A DNA stretch of 64,000 nucleotides from Sepiola atlantica (lineage: Eukaryota > Mollusca > Cephalopoda > Sepiida > Sepiolidae), in NCBI GenBank assembly GCA_963556195.1, contig OY744529.1, forward strand, positions 57,390,080 to 57,454,079. Reading direction: 5' to 3'. Positions 21,327 to 32,348 of the stretch are shown here, one piece after another. The position numbers were made by a program, and so were the translations under genes. Below the pieces are notes generated by a model. The model did not search any database. It was not told the origin of the DNA and saw nothing but the letters and a program-made list of their open reading frames with translations. Position 1 is the stretch's first letter, and every line of letters begins with the position of its first letter.

Positions 21327-22120
21327 CTATAGTTTATGAGTGCCACACTTTTGCTTCGTGCTCCATATTCCTTTTAATTCCTTGGCAAGTTCCGTGTACT
21401 TGCTTCGTTTTTCCGTCTCCTTGAGCGTCACTCTGTAGTCTGCTGGAACGGCGAGGTGCACAATTTGGCGGGATTTTTCGTTCTTGTCGATTATTATGGC
21501 ATTCTGTCTCCTTGCTAGTATCAGTTTATCTGTTTGTACATTTATACCCCAAGGCATTTTCTGTTTTTCCTTTTCGAATATTGTCTCTGGATTATATTTG
21601 TACCATTTGTCTGCGTGTTGGAAATGCCATCGTTTGCACAGTTCCCAGTTTACTACTTTTCCCACACAGCCATGTCTGTTCTTGTATTCTTTTTGTGCTA
21701 GTTTGCTCAATTCACTTATATGATTCACTGTTTCGTCTCTTTGCCCACACAGTCTGCATTTACTGATTTATTATTTTCCTGTGGGTTATCTATTTTAGCT
21801 TTAATTTAGTTTGTCTTAATTGTGTATTGTGCAGCCATCAGTAAACATTCCGTTGCCCAGTTCAAGTATTTGTTCTGAGCCATGCCCAGTTATTTTCGTT
21901 GGATTCTTCTCTTGTCGGTCTGATGAAGCGTCTATGTAGTTGTGTTTCTTCCCACTTTTTTCTGGTTTCGTTGCTTCCCGAGTTGTTCGTGTGGACGGTG
22001 TCCTTTGCTGCGGTGATTACCCTTTCCGTGTTGTGGTTTATGTATTTCATTCAGCTCTTTTTTAGTGTCCTCCAAACAGTCTTCTATACATACCAGTCCT
22101 GTTCCTCCACCGTCTGTTAG
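21327..22120 (-). pseudogene. LINE family A, C-terminal third of ORF2
   Basis: From its 5' side the minus strand reads 'TREESNENNWAWLR' (about 21905), then 'LMAAQYTIKTN', then a stop. Next comes 'KCRLCGQRDETVNHISE' (about 21755-21705). Then a 133-codon open frame (21728-21327) contains 'LAQKEYKNRHGCVGK', 'KWYKYNPE', 'WGINVQTDKLILARR', 'IIIDKNEK' and 'VPADYRVTLKETEKRSKY'. This is the C-terminal arrangement of a widespread metazoan LINE type: a CCHC knuckle followed by an 'IQTDxxIxARRPDxxxxDK...DxAVPxDxRVxxKExEK' domain. The last Cys of the knuckle is missing (ISELSK instead of an expected Cys). I cannot place the clade with certainty. The RT core is absent. Confidence 0.7.
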
Positions 22121-22289
22121 GTTGTGTTGTGCATGGTCATTAATTTTTTAGTCCACTGGTGAAGGTGTTGAATACTTCTTTAGTCTAGCCTATGAATGGT
22201 TCAGAGTAACTTATTAGTGATACTGACCAGCTGTGTATTCCTTTTACTAGATTTCTGCAATATAATTTCGTTTCTAAGTTTTATATTTT

Positions 22290-22327
22290 TGTCGTTGTTG
22301 TTGTTGTTCTTCTTCTTCTTCTTCTTC

Positions 22328-22369
<42 letters not shown>
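22290..22369. repeat. (TTG)n-(TTC)n-(TTA)n compound microsatellite
   Basis: Three successive trinucleotide runs ending at the Helitron terminus at 22370. Confidence 0.95.
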
Positions 22370-22372
<3 letters not shown>

Positions 22373-22620
22373 GCGGGTTCCGTGAAAATCCATGATGCTT
22401 TCTACTTGAATAATCTACTTTTTATAATAATATTCCTTTAAAAATAATAAATGTTTGCCAGGGTCAATACCATTAAGAGAAAAGTGACTTTTTCTTCTAC
22501 CGTTAAATAATTGTCATTGTCTACTAAATATTCTTTAAATACATTCTTTATTAATTTAAATATGTAGCCATTTAATTGCTTAACTCGCGTGACTTCCTCC
22601 AACTGATCCGATATTCGGTT
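22370..22620 (-). mobile_element. Helitron 3' end (family H1), fragment
   Basis: On the minus strand the element ends GGAACCCGCTAA followed by host T, fitting the Helitron CTRR terminus and A/T insertion. The 11 bp next to the end correspond to those of the copies at 25877 and 29520, but the hairpin here is poor. Inward it continues with 'AATAATCTAC...AATAATATTCCTTT', about one unit of the 43-bp repeat. Then comes 'AAATGTTTGCCAGGGTCAAT', which also occurs (as AAATGTCTGCCAGGATCAAT) right after the repeat array at 27417. This copy therefore has the same order as the other with the array reduced to about one unit. Confidence 0.6.
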
Positions 22621-22624
22621 CAAC

Positions 22625-24500
22625 TGCGTTCTGGCAAAAGGCCTTCAGTATTTTGCATTCATATATGCTAACTGTTATAGTTCTATATTCGTTTCACTTA
22701 TCTATGTCTGATATAATACTCATATCGTTGAATTCGCAGACCTGATTGATTTAATGTGCAATCGATTGTTCGATCTGTATTATCCGTGGAATCTGCAAAT
22801 ATTATAACACTTCTGCTGTCGACTGTGTCAATAACAGTTGATGACTGTTTTTATTTTAATTATTAAATCTCTTTTATTGCAAGCATTGACTCTAACAAAA
22901 CGTGACGACTATTGGACTGAAGACAGATTGAGATCAAAACGCAATGACTACTCGTGCAACGTTTTAAATCCGAACAATCTAGGAAGTTGTTTTAACACCT
23001 GTATTTCAATTTAACGTTGGCATTTTGGTCCCTGCATCTCCGTTTCATTGGGACAATCTCCCACACCTCTCACTTGGTATCGACTCCGCCTGTTTTAATG
23101 GGGCCAATCTTACACCTTCGCCACTTGTCATCGACTCCGCCTGTTTTATGACTCGCCGCCAAATTCTGTTTGATAGCATCTGAAACATGTGCCAGTTTAG
23201 CTGGTTCGACATCCTCCAAATCAAAGTTAATCCTCGGGTTCTTTCATTTCCTGATATTATCGGATGTTCAGCTCATGTATCGTCTATTGATCGATTCTTG
23301 ACGCAAATCACCAATCAGTTTGATTTCAATCGACAACTCCGAAATCATTTTACATTATCAGTTTGAATCTTGTTTCCAGATTGATAAAAACGTCATTTCC
23401 AACCTTGAAATTAACATAGGAAAACGACGAAGTAGTTAGAACGGTTAACTTGAGCCGCCATTTGCTTGTGTGCATTTGGAAATCATTTTATTTCTCATAA
23501 AATAAATGAAAGGAAAAAACAAAGATAAAAATGATAAGATGGGGTTGTGCTGAGAGAAGGAATATACAGGTGTCCTCATTGATTTCCGGGCTACGTCGGG
23601 TGTGATTACTAGTTGTTATGTATACTTATTGATACATGGAAATGCGTACCATAATACAACAAAATATGCAATCATAATAACTCGTTTAGTGAAAATGTAT
23701 TTATTATTTATTTATATTTAATTGAAAGAACTGAGTGGATTCTTCGCATAGCTTTGCTTGATAGATTGTATCTATGTATTCTTGCCTGATCTTGTATTCT
23801 TCATTTTATTCTGTTTACTCGTTTCTTTAACTCAATATTATTATTATGTTTGTATCTACATTTAAGTTTATTCTATTTAATTATCTTTTTATTAAATTCC
23901 ATCAATTTCTAAGTTTTTAGTCTTAGCATTGTTTTAACAGGAATATTCTTGTTCGATCTGTTTATCTTCTTTTACATTCTTTCTAGGATTCTATTTTTCA
24001 CGATTAATTTTCTGGCAATTCAAAGAAAAATTCCAAACATATCTGAAATCACATTAAATATAAAAAATGAAACTTCGGAAGTTACTAAAGAAAAACGAGC
24101 ATTTCATTTCTACATTGAAAATAACTATTTATCTTTAAAAACTTCTGAGACTTTATTTTGCTGTCTGTTTTTATTTTTTTGCTTTCATTTCTGGCATGTG
24201 TATGAATAAGATGTTTTATTGATATTTTTCAGCAGAAAAAAATGATGTTTATCTTTTTTATATGAGCGACATTACTTCCGAGAAAAACATTTAAATATTC
24301 TTATCAGCACGAAATATACGTTATCTATTATTTACATACCGCATCAAATGGGTTTCTATAGATGTTTGATGCTTTGAAATATGTCAATATGAATAGGGAT
24401 AGAACAAAACACAATCCGCATAATTCATTTAGTGAATCAATATATAAGCTGCACCTATGTTGACCTCATTTTGTTTTACTTGTTTAAACTATATTGGTTA
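22625..24500. other. Unique AT-rich DNA with a two-unit repeat
   Basis: The only structure seen is a two-copy repeat at about 23080-23155: 'ATCGACTCCGCCTGTTTTA' twice, with 'CAATCTTACACC' and 'CAATCTCCCACACC' before each. Otherwise nothing is recognised. Confidence 0.55.
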
Positions 24501-24539
24501 ATTTGCTTGTTTGTTTTTTTAGTTTTTGCTTTGTTTTTG

Positions 24540-25876
24540 TTTCGAAATAATCAGTAATAAACAATATTCCTTATGTAATAATTTACGGGTAATAATAATA
24601 CTCCTTTTGAAATAATCGGTATAATTAACTGTTAATTATACTATTCCTTTTGAAATAATCGGTATAATTAACTGGTAATAATAATATTCTATTTTAATAA
24701 TCGGAATAATTAACTGTTAATAATTCTATTCCTTTTGTAATAATCGGTATAATTTACTGTTAATTATACTCAGTATAATTTACTGTTAATAACACTTTGA
24801 AATAATCAGTATTATTTACTATGAATAAAAATAGTCCTTTTAAAATAATCGGTATAATTAACTGTAAATAATACTATTTCGTTTGAAATAATCGGTATAA
24901 TTTACTGATAATAATAATATTCTTTTGAAATAATCGGTATAATTAACTGGTAATAATAATATTCTTTTGAAATAATCGGTATAATTAACTGTTAATTATA
25001 CTATTCCTTTTGAAATAATCGGTATAATTAACTGGTAATAATAATATTCTATTTTAATAATCGGAATAATTAACTGTTAATAATTCTATTCCTTTTGTAA
25101 TAATCGGTATAATTTACTGTTAATTATACTCAGTATAATTTACTGTTAATAACACTTTGAAATAATGAGTATTATTTACTATGAAGAAAAATAGTCCTTT
25201 TAAAATAATCGGTATAATTAACTGTAAATAATACTATTTCGTTTGAAATAATCGGTATAATTTACTGATAATAATAATATTCTTTTGAAATAATCGGTAT
25301 AATTAACTGGTAATAATAATATTCTTTTGAAATAATCGGTATAATTAACTGTTAATTATACTATTCCTTTTGAAATAATCGGTATAATTAACTAGTAATA
25401 ATAATATTCTATTTTAATAATCGGAATAATTAACTGTTAATAATTCTATTCCTTTTGTAATAATCGGTATAATTTACTGTTAATTATACTCAGTATAATT
25501 TACTGTTAATAACACTTTGAAATAATCAGTATTATTTACTATGAATAAAAATAGTCCTTTTAAAATAATCGGTATAATTAACTGTAAATAATACTATTTC
25601 GTTTGAAATAATCGGTATAATTTACTGATAATAATAATATTCTTTTGAAAATAATGGGTATACTTTACTGTTATAAATAATATTCTTTTTAAATAATCGG
25701 TATAATTCACTATTAATAAAAATATTCCTTTTTAAATTATCGGTATAATTTACTGTTAATAATAATAATTCGTTTGAAATAATCGGTAGATTTTTACTAT
25801 TAATGATACTATTCCTATTGAAATAATCGCTATTATTTACTGTTAATAATACTATTTCTTTTTGGAATAATCGGTA
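24540..25876. repeat. 43-bp minisatellite array with 360-bp higher-order repeat
   Basis: The basic unit is about 43 bp: 'TTGAAATAATCGGTATAATT' + 'TACTGTTAATAATACTATTC' + 'CTT'. From about 24605 to 25650 the text repeats every 360 bp (about 2.9 copies) with very few differences: C/G at about 24808/25168, T/G in ATGAATAAAA/ATGAAGAAAA, and G/A in ACTGGTAA/ACTAGTAA. Outside this block units diverge freely. The array is interrupted by a Helitron at 25877 and continues at 26584. Confidence 0.95.
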
Positions 25877-26583
25877 CTAGCGGGACCCTGTGGAAATTCC
25901 ACAGTGTTTTCTACATAAATCTGTATAATTTACTGTTAATAATATTATCCGGTGTCTAGAAATATGCTCATATTTTACTCACCAAAATTTTGCGAGACGG
26001 GATGGAAGTATATGTATTTATTTATATTACTCGGTTGCCGGGGCAAAAGCTGTCTCTTCAGAAGTCACCATCGGTCGCGACTCCCCTCTAACTCGCACCC
26101 TCCCTCCCATCTCTCTACCCCCCCCCCCCGTTGTCAGGGGCAAATCTTAAATAGGAGTGTCAGATCGTGACACACAAAATAAATAACACACACTCTATCG
26201 TATTAATATATAAATAATAATGATAATAATAATAATAATAAGAAGAAGAAGAAGAAGAAGAAGAAATTTTAAATATTAAGAAAAATAAATAATAAATAAA
26301 TATCTTACGCCTGAAACCGGCCCATTTGGTAAGCGTTTCCGCGTCTCCTCCGCCTTCCACAATGCCCTCCTCCTTCCACGCTGAAGCGACAGAGCAGGGT
26401 CAGTTAATAGTTTAATAAAGTAAATTTTGACTTATTTAAAGACTCCATTTAGTTAGGTCAGTGGTAAAGGCGCCGCTTTTCAGCTAGATGCTACGGTTTC
26501 GATTCCAAGTCTCTCCATCCAATTTATTTGTTGTTTATTTATTGCGACCCACGAACACACACGCTATCGTATTAATATATAGA
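25877..26583 (-). mobile_element. Non-autonomous Helitron (family H1) inside the 43-bp array
   Basis: On the minus strand it starts TCTATATATTAATACGATAG (26583 inward) and ends GGTCCCGCTAG (25887-25877). The subterminal hairpin CTGTGGAA-A-TTCCACAG (25888-25904) lies 11 nt from the end. The host reads TCGGTA|TAATTTACT across the insertion, an uninterrupted array unit, with A on one side and T on the other. This is the Helitron insertion rule with no target duplication. Inside lie array-like text next to the 3' end (about 25920-25950), a second 5'-like end at about 26180-26213 (rc TATATTAATACGATAGAGTG), an AAG/AAT run, and a tRNA-like SINE head. No helicase/Rep coding is present. Confidence 0.85.
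26448..26525 (+). repeat. tRNA-derived SINE head within the Helitron
   Basis: A box A-like TTAGGTCAGTGGTAAAGG (26453-26470) and box B-like GGTTTCGATTCC (26495-26506) lie about 30 bp apart, in the opposite orientation to the Helitron. No functional cloverleaf is evident. Confidence 0.5.
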
Positions 26584-27416
26584 TAATTTACTATTGATAA
26601 TAAATATATTTTGAAATAATCGGTATATTTTACAGTTAATAGTACTATTCTTTTTTAAATAAGTAGTAAAATTTACTGTTAATAATACCATTAATTTTGA
26701 AATAATCGGTATAATTTACTTTTAATAATACTATTCTCTTTTAAATAATGGCTATTATTTACTGTGTATAATAGTATGTCTTTTTAAATACTCGATATAA
26801 TTTACTGTTAATAATACTATTTTTTAAATAATCGGTATAATTTACTGTTTATAATAGTATCCTATTAAAATAATCGGTATAATTTACTGTTACTAATAAT
26901 ATTCCTGTTATAATTTACTGTTAATAATAATATTGAAAAAATCGGTATAATTTACTGTTAATAATACTATACCTGTAGAAATAATCGGTGTGATTTACTG
27001 TTTACAATAATATTTCGTTTGAAATAATCGGTATAATGTACTGTTCTTAATAATATTCCATTTTGAAATAATCGGTATAATGTACTGTTCTTAATAATAT
27101 TCCATTTTGAAATAATCGGTATAATTTACTGTTAATAATACTATTCTATTTTAAATAATCGGTATACTTTACTGTTACTAATAATATTCGTGTTGAAATA
27201 ACCGATATAATTTATTGTTAATAACATTTTTCTTTTTAAATAATCGGTATAATTTACTGTTAATAATAATATTTGTTTTAAATAATTGGTAGATTTTTAC
27301 TATTAATAATACTATTCCTTTTGAAATAATTGGTATAATTTACAGTTCCTAATAATATTTCATTTGAAATAATCGGTATAATCTTCTGTTAATAATAATA
27401 TTTTGGTGAAATAAGA
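26584..27416. repeat. 43-bp minisatellite array, continuation
   Basis: About nineteen degenerate units of the same 43-bp repeat, without the 360-bp period. One exact local duplication of about 60 bp exists at 27020-27120 ('GTACTGTTCTTAATAATATT' twice). Confidence 0.9.
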
Positions 27417-27650
27417 AATGTCTGCCAGGATCAATACTATTAAGTACAAATAAAAAATTTTCTTACGTAAACATAATTGACATTATCAGATAAATATTCC
27501 TTAAATAAATAAAACGAATATGTTTTTTATATATTTATTTAACAATTTGACAATACTATTCTTTTTAAAACAACGAATATTCTTTTATCTTTACCGTAAA
27601 TATTATTGTCAACTAAATATTCTTCAACTCAATATAACGAGTGTAACTTT
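27417..27650 (-). mobile_element. Helitron H1-related body adjoining the array
   Basis: 'AAATGTCTGCCAGGATCAAT', 'ACTATTAAG', 'AATTGACATTATCAGATAAA' and 'TATTCCTTAAATA' parallel 22449-22545 in order. The sequence 'TTGTCAACTAAATATTCTTC' at 27609 gives a second partial match. It marks the inner side of the array in this element type. Confidence 0.5.
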
Positions 27651-27654
27651 TTGA

Positions 27655-28560
27655 AATGTCTCTATTTAAAACTGTAATTTGATTTTGGAAGTTGGAATGT
27701 TTTACATTAGCTACGTCACATCACCATATTTGCTAATTGAATCGAACGATCTCATTTTCTAAAAATGTGTGTAAACGGTGATAATGTGCGTACGAGCATG
27801 ATGTGATTTAGCGTATTATTATATGTATAGGATTTTGAAAGTAAATGCAATTACTACGTTGTTGTTCTGTCATTAAATTATTAATTGAACTAAATCATTA
27901 TACATTATTTATAGGGACGCGCTTCTCTTTTCTCTATTGATAAACTTATTGGATTTAAATATTTTTCTAAAAGTGTCACTCTTTTAATGCATGACAATTG
28001 GCAAGGAATTTTCGAGCCAAGAAGTACTATCTATTTGACAGTTAATATGCTTCCAAATCGCTTTCAGAATTCGGGTTAGGGTTGCGTAGTAATTCATTAT
28101 TTTTCCAGTAATTAACAAAATGATTCAAATGGCTTACTTATATACGAATAAATCAAAATGAATTCTTAAGTTATGTATTATCGTTTGATTTTACTCAATA
28201 GAACTTTTGATTTTCAAAAATATTTGTTTCATAGTAAATGAGACAACTAATAATTCAATGTATAATTTTCAAAGTTACGTTGGCGCGAGAAATACAAGCA
28301 CACACACGTGCAGTTTTCTCAGAGTTTTATTAATATATGGATAGTTATAGAAAATCATCGATAAATACAAATCATACTGTTCTTTTGAAGTAAATTGTGG
28401 TCCCTCGTTTTGAATTGTCAAGTAACTTGCATAAAATAAACCCTAACAGTCGATTCAGTGGATAAGCATTTGCATAGTGTGTATATGAGAAGGATACACT
28501 ATTTTTTAATATTATCTCTTACTAACAAGGAGTTATCTACAAGGTATTATCAGTGATAAA
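27655..28560. other. Unique AT-rich DNA, nothing recognised
   Basis: No supported features. 'TTCGGGTTAGGGTTG' at 28068-28082 is only a chance telomere-like word. Confidence 0.55.
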
Positions 28561-28561
28561 A

Positions 28562-28890
28562 AACGGTGTTCTCTAGAGTCCAAGTGATTGCCAGTGCTCT
28601 CCCCTTCTTTCAATCACCGTTGTAAATCACTTTGCATTATACCAAAAGCCATTTACCACCGATTTATTGCCGTTGAAGGTTGATGACTTCCTCTGAAATT
28701 TGAGTACCAATAAGTCTGTTCAGGATTACAGTATTCCCTGTGCCCTTCGATTCGGGGTCTTCATGGTTCTTTCTCTCCTCAGTGTTTCTTTCCTCTCACA
28801 CCTTTCATGAATATTTTCTGTGGTAGGAACCGATGTATTTTATTATATCTTTACTTAAACATTCAGAGATCCCTAGGGTTCGTCCTATTA
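28562..28890 (-). mobile_element. LINE family A 3' UTR, diverged copy
   Basis: Landmarks follow the order seen in the three other copies (29593, 51994, 53653): 'TCTAGAGTCCAAGTGA', then 'CATTTACCACCGATTTATTG', then 'CAATAAGTCTGTTCAGGATT', then 'CTCCTCAGTGTTTC'. More diverged and without an ATT tail. Confidence 0.5.
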
Positions 28891-29519
28891 TCTATATATT
28901 AATACGATAGCGTGTGTGTTCGTGTGTCACGCTTCCGGCAAAAGCTCTGCGCATGCGTGCCGCTCCTAAATTTTTAAAAACATTCAACTAGCCTGCGTTT
29001 AGGGATATGTATATGTGTATCCCTCTTGCGCAATGGTTAGCGAGGTGTTATTTTTTACTTCGGCCCGACGTGTTTATAGTTCGATCCCAACCAGCCTCTA
29101 AGATTTTTATTCTACATTTCGAGGGGAAGGGGAAGAAGTAATACATTTTTTTATCACCTGGTTAAAAACTACTTTTTTGTGTTGCTTAAAACTTAAAACT
29201 ATTTTTTGTTTTTCTGTTGGCGTTTTTAATGGCATTGTCTATTTTATTACGTTGACTGCTTAAAACGTAGGATATCGGCCAGTATTATTTTGTTGTTGTT
29301 TTTTTTTTTTTGAACGGATGGCATATCAACCTTTTTTAGTAGATATGCGCAGTGTCCATCGTACACGAGTTACTATTTCAAACAATTATTTAACTCTTAC
29401 CCAGAAGGGAGATGGCTCATAATAAAGCAAGCGTAACTTACTAACAAATAGAGGGTGCTTTGTTACATTAGGACCCGTATTGAAAACATCATTTCGTGTA
29501 ATTTACACGGGTTCCGCTA

Positions 29520-29520
<1 letters not shown>
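28891..29520 (+). mobile_element. Non-autonomous Helitron (family H1), complete 630-bp copy
   Basis: Starts TCTATATATTAATACGATAG after host A (28890) and ends GGTTCCGCTAG before host T (29521). The subterminal hairpin CGTGTAA-T-TTACACG (29495-29509) stands 11 nt from the end, the same spacing as in the copy at 25877 but with different stem bases, so pairing is kept while sequence changes. The host on both sides joins as CCTATTA|TTATTATT. A tRNA-like segment lies inside: box A-like TTGCGCAATGGTTAGCGAGG (29026-29045) and box B-like AGTTCGATCCC (29078-29088). There is no coding capacity. Confidence 0.85.

Positions 29521-29592
<72 letters not shown>
29521..29592. repeat. (ATT)24 microsatellite, tail of a family A LINE
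   Basis: A pure ATT run between the Helitron CTAG and the family A 3' UTR. On the LINE strand it is a TAA-repeat tail. Confidence 0.9.
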
Positions 29593-29593
<1 letters not shown>

Positions 29594-30300
29594 GTGTACT
29601 CACTAAGAGTTCTCATACAGGTCATCGTCAATGATTGCTCACCGACAACAAACAGTGGTATTTCCTGGAGTCCGAGTGACAATAATCCTCCCCAGATTTC
29701 ACGTATTATTCACCTCTTTACGATAACCACCGCAAATAACTTTGCGGTATCGCAACAGTCATTTACCATTGATTTCTCGCTGCTAAGGACCAATCATCTC
29801 ACCAAGGTCCCAGCACTCCCCGCACCCTTCCAGTGGAGGTCTGGTTTGTGTCATTCCTTCCTCGGTTTTCTCATCCCCCTCGACCCTCTACAAATATTTA
29901 GTATTTTTTAATAATTTTATTTATTTTTGGGGGGGAGAGGAAAGACGAGAAGGAAGAGAGCTTATTGTGTTTCTTCCAACTTCTATTAATTGGTTCAGTT
30001 TTGTGGGGTGTCAGCTGAGGCCAGTGTAATTTATTGGGGGAAGGGGGAGCTTATGAAGTGATGTTTCTTGCTATGTCTATTTCTTAGTTGGTGATGCGGT
30101 GTTCTTCGTGTGGTTTTGTTTTCTTCCTGTTGTAAATTCCATGTGGCTGGTTACCTTTCGTAGCTTATGCGGGTTGGTTTCCGCATTTAAGGATTGTTCT
30201 TAAAATTACAGCTGTTTTGATCATTGCCGTCCTTTGTATGGTTTCGATGGTCCTTTTATTCAAATTTCTCCCAGTCTTTCTCCAGGTTGTTTGGGATTCT
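29593..30300 (-). mobile_element. LINE family A, 3' UTR plus last codons of ORF2
   Basis: 29593-29911 is the 3' UTR shared with 51994-52310 and 53653-54000. On the minus strand 30300-30175 reads 'ETIQRTAMIKTAVILRTILK', the usual C-terminal end of this LINE type. The copy is 5'-truncated at an ATT/AGT microsatellite (30301). The 'YYYY' poly-Tyr open frame over the tail is not a gene. Confidence 0.7.
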
Positions 30301-30332
30301 TCTACTTATTATTATTATTATTATTATTAGTT

Positions 30333-30365
<33 letters not shown>
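30301..30365. repeat. (ATT)n-(AGT)n microsatellite
   Basis: Compound run at the 5'-truncation point of the family A copy. Confidence 0.95.
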
Positions 30366-30835
30366 TTGGTCCCCACGCGGAGTTTTGTATAAAACAGAGT
30401 TATTGAACGACGTGTAACGAACGAGCGTCGATTACAATAAAATATGTTTTTAATAAAAATAATGATAATAATAAAAATGTATTTAAAAAGGATATCTCTC
30501 TGTGAAGATGATTATTTGTCCCCGCGCTGATTTCTATATAAAACAGAGTTATTGACGACGTGTAACGAACAAGTGTCGATTACAATAACAAAAAATAACA
30601 AAAAATAATAATATATTTAAAAAAGGAAATCCCTCAGTGAACATGATTATTGGTCCCCACGCTGAATTCTGTATAAAGCAGAGTTATTGTACGAGGTGTA
30701 ACAAACGAGCGTCGATTACAATAACAAAAAATAACAAAAATAATGTTTTTTTTTAAAGAGGAAGACCCTTCGGTTGTGATGCTTATTAATTGCCACGCGG
30801 ATTTCTATATAAAACCAGATTATTTGGCGGCTTGT
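30366..30835. repeat. About 134-150-bp tandem repeat, 3.5 units
   Basis: 'GGTCCCCACGCGGAGTTTTG' and variants begin at about 30367, 30517, 30651 and 30786. Each is followed by 'TATAAAACAGAGTTATTG' and 'CGACGTGTAACGAACGAGCG'. Within units there are AATAATAATA and AACAAAAAATAACAAAA tracts. The TATAAAA word in every unit may be compositional. Confidence 0.9.
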
Positions 30836-31009
30836 TGTTTATAGTGGATCGCTCACTATTGAAATTGTTGCAGCTGTAAGTTATTTGATTTAATTGCAAA
30901 GCGCATTGGTTTTTTTATTATTATAAAAAAAGAATGTAAGAATAAATGTGGTAGTAATAATGATAGTAATTAATGATGAAAACAATAATAATAACAATTA
31001 TCCCAGCTG

Positions 31010-32030
31010 CAGACAAACTGGCATATCGTTTTTAGAATCTCCAGCAAACCATAGCAGACGCAACATCTCTAAAGATAGCAAATACCTGATGGAATTCAAA
31101 GGCAGTTGTAAATGCTAGATTCACATTTGGCATGGTTTAACTGCATTTCGTGGCCAGGATTGGGTCGTCAGCTTTGGATAGCAACTCCTAGAGATGGTAT
31201 CTCAATAAAAATACTGAGGAAGGAAAAAGCTTTCACAAACCATTCCTCATATTATTTCAATATGAGTGTTCAAAAGTATCAAACGCAAACCGACTTATGT
31301 GGGTTGAGAATGTCTAGTACAGGCCCGACGGCCGGCGGGGGAACAAACGAGGCTTCCCAAGTCGTCATCCAGCGAAACCCTCGAAACACTAAAACTAAAA
31401 CTAGAATTGTGATTAAATGTTTCTTGTAGAGCTATCTTCCGGAGAGACGATATAGACAACGAATGCACTAAAGCTGGAATGAGCTAGGCCTATTTGAACT
31501 ATCAGAACAAAAACTTGCAGGACAAGCCCGGGTGATTAGAACAAATGAATGGCTATCTGCTATTGAAATTGAAGAACTAAAAAGAGAAATTGAGAGAAGT
31601 GCCTTAGACAAACCTGGGGAGATAAATAAACTTGATGTAGTTGAAGAAAAGTCTATGGTAGAAACAACAATAAACTCTGAGAGCGAAAATATTGTAACTA
31701 ATGGCAACCAAGCGGTTTCCACAGATGCAATCGTAAAACATATTATATAACATGGGATGACAGTAGAAGATATTGATATGTAGCTAATAGTTGGCAACTT
31801 AGAATAGCTGCCGAGGAAACGTTTAAATGGGCAGATAAAACAACTTCGAAAGGATTTAAGTAAAGTGCAAACTGTTGAAAATGACGAACTCAGAAGTTAG
31901 AGCATTAGTGAAAGACTAATCCGTAAGTTTTACATACACTGAAAAGGTTTCAAGTGCGTAATTGAAGAACTGAAAAAGCGGGTCGTAGCTAAGACTGCCA
32001 AAGTTAAACGTTACAGCGGAGTCTAAGGAT
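31010..32030 (+). pseudogene. LINE family A, N-terminal part of ORF
   Basis: Broken coding text in the order typical of the N-terminal region of the family A LINE type. 'NPRNTKTKTRIVIKCFL' (about 31377-31428) is followed by 'LPERRYRQRMH' (31435-31468), then 'GLFELSEQKLAGQARVIRTN' and 'WLSAIEIEELKREIE' (about 31488-31590). An Asp/Glu/Ser-rich linker runs to 31750, and 'IEELKKRVVAKTAKVKRY' lies at 31960-32013. Stops occur at 31429, 31469, 31748 and later. This stretch lies upstream of the RT in intact members. The RT itself is absent here. Confidence 0.65.
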
Positions 32031-32348
32031 ACTGGTTTAAAAACCTTCCGGCTCTTCACCCACGTCTTGCAATGTATCTACTTTCTATGTCCGTTTCTTT
32101 ATATGTGTTGCATCTTTTCAGTCTCGAGAGACAATAGATACCCACTAAATATATCTAAAGTATGACAAGACTTACACTTGTCTTTACCCTGAGATCAGTG
32201 TCAAGAAGAAGTCCAGGATAACTGGAAGTAATTGCGAGATCAGCAGAGAAAAGCTGGGGTTTATTCTAAGTTTTTATTCACCTGGACTAGTTTAACAACC
32301 CAGGCCTGAGAGTCTAGTTCAACTACTATTTAACCCATGGATTCATAC

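Noticed and set aside
28891..29520. Terminal-inverted-repeat DNA transposon instead of a Helitron
   Set aside because: The ends are not inverted copies of each other and there is no target duplication. TC/CTAG ends, A/T insertion and the subterminal hairpin fit a Helitron.
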